Assembly: GCF_021130785.1 (NCBI RefSeq)
Contig: NC_060211.1
Coordinates: 26,025,001-26,089,000, forward strand
Direction of reading: 5' to 3'
Length of the DNA stretch: 64,000 nucleotides
Source of the DNA: Homalodisca vitripennis
Lineage: Eukaryota; Arthropoda; Insecta; Hemiptera; Cicadellidae
Shown: one piece after another, positions 45,970 to 57,484 of the stretch
Position numbering within the stretch: the first letter of the stretch is position 1
Layout: the number at the start of each line of letters is the position of its first letter
The notes under the pieces: model-generated
What the model was told of the DNA's origin: nothing
Database searches by the model: none
The model's input: only the letters and a program-made list of their open reading frames with translations
Translations under genes and position numbers: made by a program

Positions 45970-46015
45970 TGGAAGCAGCGATGGGGCGTTGTCACGAAGT
46001 TATCTCCTGCAGCAG
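45970..46015 (+). CDS. 46-nt coding exon, PH domain start of a Dok-7-like protein, copy A
   Basis: Acceptor TTCTAAATTAATATGTTTCAG, with a branch-like TTCTAAAT upstream, is followed by the exon and then donor GCAG|GTAATA. The frame is W-K-Q-R-W-G-V-V-T-K-L-S-P-A-A plus one base, starting in phase 0 and ending in phase 1. This matches the first strands of the PH domain of Dok-7 family adaptors, where a KKWK.RW.V..K.SP.ADC motif is characteristic. Dok-7 proteins bind and activate receptor tyrosine kinases of the MuSK type through PH and PTB domains. Exon and splice sites are unchanged in copy B. No neighbouring coding exon was identified with confidence, so flanking introns are long. Confidence 0.6.
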
Positions 46016-46206
46016 GTAATACCGCATGTAATTACACGTAATATAAGCTGATTCTTTTTAATCTTACAGAAACTTTATTATTATATATCTGAGAAATAAG
46101 ATGCCAAATTATTTTATCTTTTTAAAAAATCTGACTAATCAATGTTATTGACTTAGTGATAAACACGGTATTTCTTAAGATAAAAAATTTTTATATGGAA
46201 TTATAA

Positions 46207-46207
46207 C

Positions 46208-46289
<82 letters not shown>

Positions 46290-46290
46290 A
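46207..46290. repeat. (CA)n(TA)n compound microsatellite, copy A
   Basis: About 30 CA units followed by TA units. The corresponding place in copy B (61165) has only TA, and CA appears separately at 61316. Confidence 0.95.
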
Positions 46291-46299
46291 TCTGTGTAT

Positions 46300-47415
46300 A
46301 TAAACCATATATGTCTAGATATATACTATAAAGGGTCTATAACACTATAAGGGCTATAAAGCTAAAAAGTTTTAACTTGTTTCAGCATTCCTATCACCAG
46401 TTCAGGTAATAGAAAAGTTCTCTTGGGATTTACATGCGTCAATAGTCATTATACCGAAAGGTTTTAAAACAAAGAAAATTGTTTAATAAATCAATTTCAG
46501 TACATCTCATAAGCATTTCAGAACACTTTTAGTTTTTTCCAGGCACATAAGACTCATTATTTTGTAAATTTTAAATGCCCGCCATATTGCAACGAAGTGC
46601 GGAATGATGATAGCCAACAAACGTAGTCGAAAAAATTATAAGATATATTTTTAAGCAAGTTTCTACTTTTGTGACAATTATCATGTCCACAACCCACGTT
46701 TTGAAGTATTGATTTTTTTGTAATGTGGGTGGTTTTGGTTCTGGAGGTTACGTAAAAAATTAATGCACGTTTTACGTGGAAGGGTCTCAGTGATACTTAT
46801 GTAGAAAAGAATGTTTATGAATATTTGAATGGAGTTTAATATTTTTAAATTTTAAGAAGTCCTTTACAATTCATAGCGTAGCAACCCTCGGCTACCACCG
46901 TTCTTTAACCTAAGTCTTTCACCATAGATGTGAAAATAATACTATGCAACAACATCTCTTATTAATTTGTTTGAGTTGTAGGCTATTACCTTTGTTCGTT
47001 ATTTTTATACTGAGTAGTTGGTGAATAATTTCTAGATTAAGTGAGGAGAAATATAGGCCTCGTGAGTATTGTTAATATTTAATTTATACGGGTATATAAC
47101 AAATTAAACATAGTTTTATGAAGTATATAATGCAAAATAAATTAGATATTGTAATAATATAAAGATTTCTAAGACTAAGAACTGTAGTGTTTAAATCAAT
47201 AAATATTATTATAATGAAACATAACAATATTGATTGTTAGAGTGGAAATTTACAGTTTTTGTGCAAGTGTAAAAATATTATAATAGTTATTAGGCTTAAC
47301 TATGGTTTGGAAACCTCAAAATGGTCATAACGTAAAAGTTACAAGTATTGTTACCAATTGAATCTAGATTGGTTCTATGAGCCTATTGGTACAGTTTATT
47401 TTTTGTTAGCGTAAA
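46300..47415. other. AT-rich part of copy A
   Basis: Collinear with 61210-62405. The frame at 46560-46860 and its counterpart 61565-61783 are not consistently open, so no gene is proposed. Confidence 0.4.
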
Positions 47416-47420
47416 AAATA

Positions 47421-47670
47421 TGCGATGTCGGTCCCGGGACTCGAGCAAATGCTAGTCCAGGACTAGTTGGGGAACTCCAGCAGTTTAGCGGCGGTTATCG
47501 CGACATTTAATTATCGAGCGTGACTGTTGCTTGGATGGATGACCGCTGAGCGATCCTGTCCTTGCAAGCAGCCCGCCTGCCCGGCCGTTGGGGGTTCGGA
47601 AGTCACCTTTAATAAGCCGTTGGCCCCCAGGTTAAGTGTTAGAGAGGGCTTTTAGTCCTAACTTCGCCTA
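47421..47670 (+). mobile_element. 5S rRNA-like retroposon, copy A
   Basis: A GC-rich 250-bp unit. At 47515-47556 TCGAGCGTGACTG, GCTTGGATGGATGACCGC and TGAGCGATCC resemble the internal promoter region of 5S rRNA (CGNGCG...CTTGGATGGGTGACCGC). Downstream GCAGCCCGCCTGCCCGGCCG and GTTAAGTGTTAGAGAGGGC are non-5S. It ends TTTTAGTCCTAACTTCGCC. SINEs with 5S-derived promoters are known. The assignment is by partial similarity. Confidence 0.5.
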
Positions 47671-47679
47671 TTAAAATAA

Positions 47680-48595
47680 GAAATTACGTACTTTGATTTA
47701 TTCACAAACAGCGTACAAGATTTGCTTGCAGAAAAGTTAGGATGTATTAAATTAGTGCTGGAGTTCAATGGGGAGTTGTAAACCTTATAATTAAATAACG
47801 GAGTGATATTATTAAAAAAATACGAAAATACAAATTTAAGATACAGACATCTACAATCCGTTTAGCAAGTTCGTGTTGCTTATCTTTTTTGATAAAATAA
47901 CAGAGATTTTTAACGCTTTGTTTGTAACGCTATTTTAATCCGGATAGGGATGATTTGTTTCTCTCGGAGGAATCTCGTGTCGAAACAAATGAGTTCTCAG
48001 AACTTTTGCAAATACAATCGTGGGATAAACGGTAAAGCTAAAGATAATACGAAAGTCCTCGATTAATTAACCGATATCTCTGGAGTTAAGCTGGAAATAG
48101 AAAATTCCTGGACAATAAGCTGATGAACATAACATATATACCCACGTATTGAAGAAGTAAGAATATGATATTACCAAGTTACAATCATATACTTACCGTT
48201 ATAAACTCTTTTTAAACATCTCAAGCGTACTTATTTTGTTAAAGTTTATACTAGTCATACTCCAATTTGATTATATTTACGTTTCAATACTAAAACTCCA
48301 TAAAATATTACAATAGGAATTATTGTTAACAGATATTTAAGTTGCTATAAATTTAAACCGGTGATGTTAATGCGATTTTATAGCACAGGGAGAATTTGGT
48401 TTGGTGGGTACAGAACATAGGAATTTCCCAGAAACATGATATATGCGTAATACACATGAATGGGTTAATCATGAAATTAACTGTAAGGGACAAACAATAG
48501 TCAACTTACAGGGAAAGTGTGGAAGCATATTAAAAATAAACGTCACAGTAGGTAGAACCTCAATTTTCTCTATTTAGATCATTGCTGTATGAATT
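47680..48595. other. AT-rich part of copy A with a well-kept block at 47940-48140
   Basis: The block GGAATCTCGTGTCGAAACAA to GATTAATTAACCGAT is almost unchanged in B (63010-63120), although B carries about 40 extra bp just before it. It may be regulatory. No exon pair seen. Confidence 0.35.
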
Positions 48596-48599
48596 TTAA

Positions 48600-49130
48600 T
48601 TGGCTGAGCTTTAGCAAAGTCTGTCTATCACTCGTGCGGTTGAAAAATTTCATTTCTGTCTGTATCTGTCAACAAACTGAAACAATATACTCTTGGCATA
48701 TCACTCCAGGGATCGGATACGAATATCGGTATGGTCACTGAATTAACAACCTCCCGACAGGAACGAAGGGTAGTCATTGCTAGTTTTGCTACTATGAATC
48801 CACAATAATTACGCGCCTTAACAAAATCCATTCAGGAACCTATGAATTAAAACTCTCTTGGACTAACCATCATGATCGTGTATGATATGGGATTATGGGT
48901 TTACCCAATGTCGGTCTGATATGTGTAGAGCTGACAGCCCAATGTGTCCACATTATGGTGGCAAAGGGTGTGCAAGTCATTGCGGAGGAATATCGCCAGG
49001 CGCTTTACGACGATAGCCCCCAGAGTGAGACACAAGATTAGACTAAAGTTTAATGCCGCTGCTGAGTGTCTCCCATAAAATAGTTAATGTCAGAGGGAGG
49101 GCAATCACAGAAGATAACTCTAGAGCCTTT
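48600..49130. repeat. Probable interspersed retroposon remnant, copy A
   Basis: GGCTGAGCTTTAGCAAAG, CTGTCTATCACTCGTG and TTTCATTTCTGTCTGTATCTG form a motif series common in arthropod retroposon tails. Higher GC continues to 49130 (GGCAAAGGGTGTGCAAGTC, CGCCAGGCGCTTTACGACG) without a valid frame. The copy B counterpart begins at about 63650 and runs off the window. Confidence 0.35.
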
Positions 49131-49134
49131 CATT

Positions 49135-50492
49135 TTCTCATCCTCGACAGTGCTCTGCAAAAAGTAACACTTTCCTAAAAGTTGCAAATATAATATAAAA
49201 TACACATGTAAATGAACAAGAAATCAAAAAAACTTCTGAAAAAGTACATATTTAAAAAATTATCCAGGTGTCCGAGAAGTAAAACATTTCCTCTGCCAAT
49301 TAATAAGTAGATATAAAACAGAAATATATTTCTAGCACGTTGGGGTTTTCCTTAAGTCGTGTAAAAAGTTTATTATTCAAAGGGAAACGTGACCCAATCT
49401 CGAAATTTTTGAACTGTCTTTGTGATATACTATAGGAAACTGAACGACTAACAATAAAAATTTTCTAGGAATGAAAACTCTACTGGATTCTTAAATAATA
49501 ACAGGTTATATTTTCACAAAACACAATATAGTTATAACTTAAGCATTAGTAACAAATACAGTTCATCCAATTCGCTCATAGTCCAGTGTGTGGATATTAG
49601 TAAGAACAGTAAGTAAGGTTTTCCTTATGAAAAGTACAAGAATGGCTTATGTTGTAAACTCAAATACTAATCAAGTTCTAGTTAGTTAATATTGTTCCAA
49701 TACATTCCATGCCACCGCCTACAGCAGCAAATCATATTAAAGCCCCCATATTGTAGATTGATCGGTTTAGCAGTCAACATATTAAATTACTATATTATAG
49801 CTAGAATATAATTTGCATATAATATATGATAAATGTTGATAGCTCTGTTAAAACATACTTCATTTAATCAAAATTAAAAAGTAAATATAAAACCAATAAT
49901 ACAAATCGTGGAACTAAATGTACTTACCTTAAATTTAATAAATAGTATTTACGAGTTTTATCTTTTATATTTTTGAATTATGTGTTAAGTATATGAATCG
50001 GTTGTTATTTATTACTTAAGTTTTGTTTCCTTTTTTCATACATTCCAAATCTATGGATCTAAAAATAAAAATTTATACATTGGCCTACAATAATATGGCG
50101 ACATCCGGTGTCTCTGGGTGCTCTCTAAATGGCGGTTGTTTACCACAGGCTGGAGAAGCCCACCTGCGTCCGTGAAAACAACAATACTGCCTCCCTCGTC
50201 TCTTTTGTTCTGCTAAACAAAAAGCTTTGCAAAATTAAAAGGGCCTCCACATGCATCTTTCTTAGCTATTAGGGGAATCCGTGCGCTGTAGCTATCCTGG
50301 TTTTCACCGAATCTGAACTAAGTACTGGAAATGAATCAAAATCTTTCATTTCTTATTACGTCGTAAATATAAATTTTCTACAGCTCTGATTGATTATAGA
50401 AATAAAAAAGGACTCCTCTTTTATAATAGTTTTATAAAAATGCAGACGATAAAAAAAATCTGCACAGAAAGAAAATAGGCTTCACCACTGTA
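49135..50492. other. End of copy A; AT-rich with a GC-richer block at 50095-50300
   Basis: No counterpart can be inspected because copy B leaves the window first. 50095-50300 (ATGGCGACATCCGGTGTC, CCCACCTGCGTCCGTG) has balanced composition and no intact exon structure. It may be conserved non-coding DNA. Confidence 0.35.
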
Positions 50493-51063
50493 CGAGCTGA
50501 ATAGTGCTGTAGTAAACGACTTCATTTACTCGTCAGCATTGTTAAAACAAAGAATACACATACAAAAGAATAACTGCGATTAAGCACCTTGATATTTGGC
50601 ATCTCCAGCAATATCTCTGTATTATACTATTATTTGAAAAAGATTAGCTGAGACAAAATAAATAACCCATGCATAACAACTATATAGTCTGGTTTGAACA
50701 TTGTTGTGGAAAATTTTGCTATTAAAAAGAGCTACTGCAACTAAAGTATAAACGTATAAACTTCGGCTATAAATAACTCTGAATCCATGTTATCTACAGA
50801 TAGGATACAATACATGAAAGTTCCATAAAGGTAACGCTAAATAAGTTTGCTTTATTTGGTTCACGTAGTTTACAGTTTGTTGGAAATCGTAAAAACACCG
50901 GTTTTATGTTCGTTTCTTGTTAAAGTCAACATGGGGTTTAGTCCACCCTACAACAGTATCGCTTTAAGATCAGTGCTAGTATTACAGGATATTGATAAAC
51001 GAGATACTATGGCTTATTATACCCCCAAGAAGAACGATGTTATAACAATATTATACTGATTAA

Positions 51064-51069
51064 TATATA
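51064..51069. other. Unoccupied site of the mariner-type element in copy B
   Basis: Copy B reads GATTAATATATAATCAAT where copy A has GATTAA-TA-element-TA-ATCAAT. A clean empty site would leave one TA. Three are present (TATATA). The extra bases could be an excision footprint or simple TA slippage. Confidence 0.7.
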
Positions 51070-52028
51070 ATCAATATTACTTAACTAGCAGATACAATAA
51101 TTTTATATGAATTATAATAAACCGCGTTACAATAGTTGTTAAAAATGATAAATTTTAAAATTATGTTTGCTTTCAACCAATTTCTGGGTTCGTATTAATA
51201 ATAAATCATTATCACATTTTGTTTTTTGGGAACAGCACGGAGATTAGCATGGAGGTCAGAGGACAGGAAAGGTATGTTGTTGGAATCTTTCATTACTAAA
51301 GGATAGTACGATACTACAGCTTTTTCTATCCCGATTTGGATGTATTTATTTTATATCAATTTTATAATTGACTGTATACATCAAAATTACGTTTCAAATA
51401 AAAATTACGTATGAAAACGAAATTTTAAATTTCAATTTGATTTGTTCCATTCGAGATTTTGGATCTCTGATACCATGTTCAATAAAAATCCAAGACATGG
51501 AGACGTGAGACCAAGGCATGTTTTCTAGCAAGTAAAGATCGTGTATGTGCAGTTTAACTGATCAGTTACAACCAAATTAGAATATTAAAGCTTTTTTGGT
51601 TATACATCTTTTCCAACACTATTAAAAATTAAGGTTTATGCTCACTGTATTGTATTTTACAGCAGATTTCAAAATTGACCTACTACAGTTTTCCCATCAA
51701 ATTTGTCGTCAATATTCCATCCAGTTATTGATATCAACTTACTAGCACAAATTTTTATTTTTATTCAGTTGGAGGACTGTAATGGTTTGAATAATTTAAT
51801 GTTGTGTAGCATTCAGAGTGTTATAAGAATATTCAGTTTTCATAGTAAAACGCCATAAACGTTCATCTGGTAGATATTTTACATAAATCAAGTGGTTTAC
51901 CAAAAAAGTAATGATTTATTACAAAATTATCGAAGGTTTTGCTCATATTCTACCAATATTGTAACAAATACCTATTTTAAAAATATACTTTAAGAGACTA
52001 TAGTGAAACAACCTTGATTTTATTCCAT

Positions 52029-52954
52029 GACTAGCGGGCCCGGCGCGCTTTGCTGCGCATTTCAATAATTTTTTGCAAAAGTTGCCCGCGGCTTCGCACG
52101 CAATTTCCCGTTGAAAACAGTACACTATATTCACTTATTCTTTTTCTATCACATTCTAAACATTGCTGAGATAATTGATAGTCGCTCCATCGTGAGCCTC
52201 TTGGGCGTATTATGAAGGTATGTACCATATTCCTGCCTCTATCTAGCTGTTACCCACGGCTTCGCACGCAAATCTTAAGAACCGAAGTCCTTATATTACT
52301 TAGTAAATTTTTTTTTTTTACTATAATAAATTTTAGATTAAATTAGTTATATCTCCGATGCCACGATTGAGCTTGCTTTGTTGTCTCGATCGAGAGAATA
52401 TGTACACACGGAGTTTTGAGAACCATACTTCTGTCAAAAAAAACAACTAAGGTTGATTTTATAACATTCTTTATATTTGTAGCCAACGTAAGATAGTAAT
52501 TATGATATCTGCATTACTCTTCTGATCAAGCATGAGCATGGTTTATATTAAATAAATATTGCAGTTAAAGGTGAATTTTTACGTCAAAATTTGAATTGTA
52601 TTATCTGGATAGTAAAGTCTATGTTTAACAGTGATTGCAAAAACAGTTTAAACAAAATTTGTCGTTTCTCTTAAGCTTACTCTATGCTTTAAAACTATAA
52701 GTGTAATATATGTTTACAAAGAACAGCTGATTAAAAATTTGAAAAGACGTTAACATATGTTTGCTGCAATGCATTTCTTATGGGTATTTCTGTAACCAGT
52801 GGGGCGGAATCCTGAATCGGGAAAGGGATGGGCATAGCTTATAAACCTTCTCCGTGGAAAAATACATATACGTACAAATTTTCATCATGATCGGTCCAAT
52901 AGTTCACGATTCCATAAAGGACAAACATACAAACATTCATTTTTATATATATAG
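52029..52954 (+). mobile_element. ~0.93-kb retroposon inserted only in copy B
   Basis: Copy A is uninterrupted between ATTCCAT and ATAATAATGTG at 36476. The insert contains GCCCGCGGCTTCGCACGCAA and CCCACGGCTTCGCACGCAAA (two related motifs, 52083 and 52255). It ends with ATCATGATCGGTCCAATAG, AAAGGACAAACATACAAACA and TTCATTTTTATATATATAG. This 3' end is typical of widespread insect retroposons of RTE-related type, by my recollection. No clear target-site duplication and no long ORF. Confidence 0.75.
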
Positions 52955-53589
52955 ATAATAATGTGGGCATCATCCACATTTATGCCCTTATTTTGTATTG
53001 TAGCGTTATTTAATATGTCTCATTTTAAAGATATAACTAACATGTGTTTCAAAAGCTTTTATTAGTTTATTCTAAAATTGTTTACTTTTAAAGCTTTTAA
53101 ATTCCAAAGTTCAAAACAGTTTTAGTTTCTAATTAACCTTTAAACAAATCTTAAAAGTAAAAAGCGCTTGTTTGCGTATTAACTGTACCTTTAACCCATA
53201 ATTATATAACTAACAATAAGGACTTAAAAGTGCATAAGGTTTAAAATAGTTCTTTAGAGGTTACTTCTAAGATGTCCATTAATAAGGACATATACTCTTT
53301 AGACTTAAATCTAGGTCCAAGTAAGTTCTTTATGCAAAATGTTTATATGAAAATTCTTACAAAAAGGAAACAAATACAATATTAATTGTATTATTAATGA
53401 GAATCCCTCTTAGTCACAAATCACTGAAAGAGTGAACATTTAAGAATTTTGTCTTTACAGAAGATTAAAGAAAGCTTTGTACCTTATCTAAATATTGAAT
53501 GTGGGCCTTTTAATGTAATAATTAACACACGAACATTGTTTTACTGTACTACTTCAAATATTCAGAACAAAAGTAAGATAGTGAAGTGA

Positions 53590-53903
53590 TTATAGAATGT
53601 TCCCAATCACCAAACACGGCCCCAAGAACTTTTCAAGGTATGCAGACGAGGGGTGACTCCCACAAACGAGCGCCGAGTAGCTGTCGGTCCAGACTCGCGG
53701 GCGTCAATAAATGGGACTGCCCGATAACCATTCCATTCCCCGGGATTGGCCCGTCTCATGTTTTATTTCCAAGAATGGCTCTTGTTGTTCACTCGTAAAG
53801 TCCATCTGGAACCACTTTATCGTCCTTCCGCTGATAGCATTAAATGTAGGATTCCTCTTTTGTGTACTCGGCCTGACTTGGTTCTTTAGGTAGTCTTTAG
53901 TAT
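53590..53903 (+). promoter_or_regulatory. Duplicate-conserved island 1, copy B
   Basis: Counterpart of 37185-37500. Missing one G in the run near 53713, which splits the long frame seen in copy A into two overlapping short ones. Confidence 0.45.
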
Positions 53904-54018
53904 AGTACTGTATATAAGTATAGTATTCGTCATAAATTTCTTTTAAAACGTCAATATGGAAATTAATAGTACTCAGTACCTGTCATATAATTAATTCTTA
54001 TGTTTAGAGGAAATATAT

Positions 54019-54363
54019 ATTTAAGATACCAGATATATTCGATCAATGTTTATTGAAATTAAATAAGGCTATTGCCATTTATACAATTTAATGTAAATAA
54101 AAGTCGTTTGACAGGTATTTGATCTTCCGATCATATGTTAGTTTGCTTATTTAAACGCATATGTGACAGATACGGCCAAATACAAAATAATTGAATCGGA
54201 AAAAGTAAGCGCTCTGTGGTGTAATGGTAGCACATTCACCCGGAAAGTGAGAGATCCGGGTACGATTCCCGGCGGAGCAAGTACTTTTTGTGATTCAATG
54301 TTTATTGAAATTAAATAAGGCTATTGCCATTCATACAATTTAATGTAAATTTAAGATACCAGA
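54019..54363 (+). mobile_element. tRNA-like SINE insertion with 15-bp target-site duplication, only in copy B
   Basis: ATTTAAGATACCAGA at 54019-54033 and 54349-54363 flanks a 315-bp insert. Copy A has a single, slightly different version at 37615. Inside, a 57-bp sequence (TCAATGTTTATTGAAATTAA to TTTAATGTAAAT) occurs at both ends as direct repeats (about 54043-54100 and 54294-54350), bracketing a tRNA-like gene. The terminal direct repeats are unusual for a SINE. A rearranged relative lies at 9990-10100. Confidence 0.85.
54210..54280 (+). tRNA. tRNA-like sequence inside the SINE (probably not a functional tRNA)
   Basis: Cloverleaf can be drawn: acceptor GCTCTG/CGGAGC, D arm GTGT/GCAC with loop AATGGTA, anticodon stem TTCAC/GTGAG with loop CCGGAAA, T arm CCGGG/CCCGG with loop TACGATT. 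A box TGGTGTAATGG and B box GGTACGATTCC fit Pol III, and TTTTT follows at 54285-54289. Against a working tRNA: position 33 is C instead of U, TACG replaces TTCG, the apparent GGA anticodon would be Ser but there is no long variable arm, and the sequence sits within a retroposon. Confidence 0.5.
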
Positions 54364-54364
54364 C

Positions 54365-55955
54365 ATAGAGATGACCTCGCGTTTGCATAGAGGTCAATGC
54401 ATCCGTACAGAGACAAAACTCAATAATCTCTTGTTGTCAGTGAATAATTTAAATAAAATTTAAAATATGTTTTATTGCTAAAATAAAATATTTTAGCTCC
54501 ATGCAGTTATAAAGATATAGTTTAAATTATTTTTGTGTTTCATAAACAAAGCTAAACAATGTATATTTCAACGTAGAATTGTAGCAGTATGATGCATTTA
54601 TACATTTTAGTGTTTTTTTTTTTTTTAATGAACGATTAATTTCAATTTTAAAAAGTTTTACAGTTAAGGAAACTCATAGGGTGTTATGGTAAAGACCAAT
54701 TTTTCCTAACTTAAAACTGCGTTTTTACTAATTGTTAACTAATTTTTATTAATTGAGCAGTATACATATGTTGGGTATTTTATCACTGTTATCGTGATGC
54801 TTTATCCCATACCTCGGGTAGATAAGAAAATCAGTGGTTTCTGTTTGGAGCAACTTGCTTCTAGAATTATTTTTAGTCTTACAGGATAGAGTGTAGGAAT
54901 TGGGTACCAAAGAATTATCACTAAACTCAGAGTATCTCGATGATTTCTTTGTATAAGGAGTTGATAACCAGAGGATTTCCTGTTGAATTCCTTTAAATAC
55001 TGGCAATATAGGTTTTTATGTATAACAATTTTCTAATTGCCTTTGAATATAATTTATTCAAATATTTAATAGTGTGTACATTAGGGCCTATTTATAAACC
55101 CCATTTTAAACACTCAAAAGGGATGCTCTCTTTCCCTGTCTATGAATCTGAATGTTTAAATTATCAGTAGAGTAAACAAACTAAAACACATTAGAAACTG
55201 TGTTGTTTTGCTTACAATTATATTTACATATTTCATAAAACTACACTTTAATATGTCAAACTCACCAAATATAAAAACCGAGATTAGATGCTAGATTGGG
55301 GAGAAGCTTACCATTCTCAACTTAACTTAAATTGTGCCAAACTAGGAGTATTGACATTTTACTGCTATGGCACAGTGTTACACATCACTTTAAAAAACGA
55401 AGAAACATTAAACTAAATTTTAAAACATTCTTATACAGCTAAATTATACAAAAATATACACTTCTTAGTGTTTTTAAGCGATGTGAAAGCTTTTAATAAC
55501 ACAATTAAACATTATAAAAAATGTTTTGCTTAAACATTATGAAAACTTGAAGCTGATAGGAGCCTGGTGTACTAGCTGCCACCTTCACTTTAACTTCATA
55601 AGGACAATGTTAAATTTTAAACCCTTTAAGGACCTTATCTTATCAGTTGATGAACTAGGGAAGATATTTTATTTTATATATAATAACAACGAGCGTCCAA
55701 GCACATTTTAGATTCTTTGCTAATTATGAAAAATGCCAAATTGAATTCAAGAAGTAAAAGAGTTGTTTTTTTAATTAAAAAGAGTTTTCATGTATATTAG
55801 TACGGTAATACTTGTAAAATTAAACACCTCCTATAAACATTTCTTTACAGGAGGTGTTTAATAAAACCCAAAAGTAGCCCAAAGTAGCCATGCTAATTTA
55901 AATTGATTCACTACTTCTTATCTTTGAGATCGATAAATTGAGCACAAATTACCGT
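54365..55955. other. AT-rich part of copy B
   Basis: Collinear with 37620-39210. No gene recognised. A 12-bp inverted pair (AAACACCTCCTAT and AGGAGGTGTTTAAT around 55822-55863) is formed only in copy B. Confidence 0.4.
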
Positions 55956-55959
55956 AAGT

Positions 55960-56305
55960 TACCCCGTATGAGCTTATCTTATAGTGTCCAGTTTAACAAA
56001 TCAACAACAGAATGGCCGAATCGAGCGATTATTTACCGAACTTGCCGAAGAAGATGATGTGTGAGGTAAACCGGCCTGGCCGATGAGCGGATCTCATTTC
56101 CTGAACAAATGGCTCTCAATCCACGCGTCCCACTCCTCTTGATTGAATATTTGTCATGTCCTTGTTTGTCTTGAGCTGATTGCTGATAGTGTGTTCCCAA
56201 ATCAAGGTAGGAATAGAATTGTAGTTCTTTAATCAGATGTCTGATTTCGTCTTTACACTAGCTCGTTTGTTGTTAAAAGATAAAGCCAAATTATAATAAC
56301 AAGTG
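55960..56305 (+). promoter_or_regulatory. Duplicate-conserved island 2, copy B
   Basis: Counterpart of 39215-39560, practically identical. Confidence 0.4.
56012..56065 (+). CDS. Candidate 18-codon first coding exon, copy B
   Basis: Same ATG, frame and GAG|GTAAAC donor as 39254-39307, with no difference. The same reservations apply. Confidence 0.25.
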
Positions 56306-56309
56306 GGGT

Positions 56310-57395
56310 AAGGTGGGGGAATTGGGAGGTAAGTTTCACAAATTTATCTGGTTTCTCTCCCTTTCTTATGATTATTGCTAGATGTCTACTTCACCAATTG
56401 CATAGTGCAAAAAGCAATATTTTTACAGGTTTAAAATATTTTTTAGTGAACTTTTTAATTTATTTTTTATTAAATGTGTATTACCTTCCGATTACCCCTA
56501 CGGGAGGTAATTGGGTGGCAAGTGAAAAATCCTTAAACACTCAATAATAACTATTGTGGGATTTTGGGTGGTAGAAAGAGAAAGTAAAAAGTAACTGTTT
56601 AGTGAATTTTATTGCTGACAAAAACTTTTCATCCAAATATTGATGTAAAAAAGTAACTATTATAAATTTGACACATTATCTTAAATCTTCAAACTAATAC
56701 TGAATCTTATTACCTAGAGAGTTTAAATTCATAACACAAAGAGTAAACTAACACTGGTAAAAAAATATAAAACCTAAACATATTTGTGGCAAAAGTATAA
56801 ATAATGGTCACAAAACATTGTAAATTTAGGAGAGATTTTGGCCCTTTAAATTTCATTTGGCTGCCAAAAATATTTTGAGCTATTGTTTTACTAAATAAAG
56901 CATTAGGCATGTTTTTCAATTTGTTTTTTTTATTTGATTATTTAAGAAAAGTAGTTTCACGTTACTAAAAATTATAATAATTTTTTTTAAGTTTGTTGAA
57001 GTTGAGATAACACTTTCGGATTCATGAAATTACAACGGCGTCTAAGACTACTTCCCTCCTTTAAATTTTTAACTCTACAAAGGTGAAATAAAACTGGCAC
57101 ATTCTAGAATAGTTTAGCTTTCCAATCTTATAATTATAGCTGAGATAAAGTTATAAATTTTGAGAAATAAAAATAAAATAAAATTTTTTCACCCATGTAC
57201 CCCACCTATCCAATTCCCCCCTCTTACACTGGCTATGGTGATATTTGCCTGAGATATTGATATTATTGTTGGTGATATCAGCATGGTGCTGCTTACCGTG
57301 CTGGTAGTCAGCACGCTGATCTGTGTGAGGTCTTATCAAGTAGAATGCTGGTAAGAATCGATACAGAACAAGGTCGATGGTACTGATAAGAAGTG
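56310..57395. other. AT-rich part of copy B
   Basis: Collinear with 39565-40605. Differs by small indels, for example CACCCATGTACCCCACCTATC inserted near 57190. No gene seen. Confidence 0.4.
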
Positions 57396-57399
57396 CTAC

Positions 57400-57480
57400 G
57401 GCCACAAAGAGGATTTGAACCTGCGCTATCTCTAACTCAGATTTAAAGTGTCTGAGACCGTTTGGCCAGCGACACTCCGT
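57400..57480 (-). mobile_element. tRNA-like SINE head, copy B
   Basis: Counterpart of 40609-40690 with GA inserted between the A-box arm and the following stem (GTCTGAGACCG versus GTCTGACCG). Confidence 0.5.
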
Positions 57481-57484
57481 TAAA

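Larger units (their letters stand above)
32591..50492 (+). repeat. Large tandem segmental duplication, copy A
   Basis: Homology to copy B begins at CGAGCTGAATAGTGCTG (32591 versus 50493) and can be followed to the end of the window: 48880-48920 in A equals 63960-64000 in B. If the copies are head-to-tail, A extends to 50492. Collinearity holds throughout except for discrete insertions: the mariner-type element (A only), two retroposons (B only), minisatellite length and small AT indels. Mismatches are scattered and small islands are nearly identical. This can be a real duplication or two haplotypes left in tandem by assembly. Confidence 0.95.

Noticed and set aside
54210..54280. Functional tRNA-Ser(GGA)
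   Set aside because: No long variable arm, C at position 33, altered T loop, and position inside a retroposon with target-site duplication.
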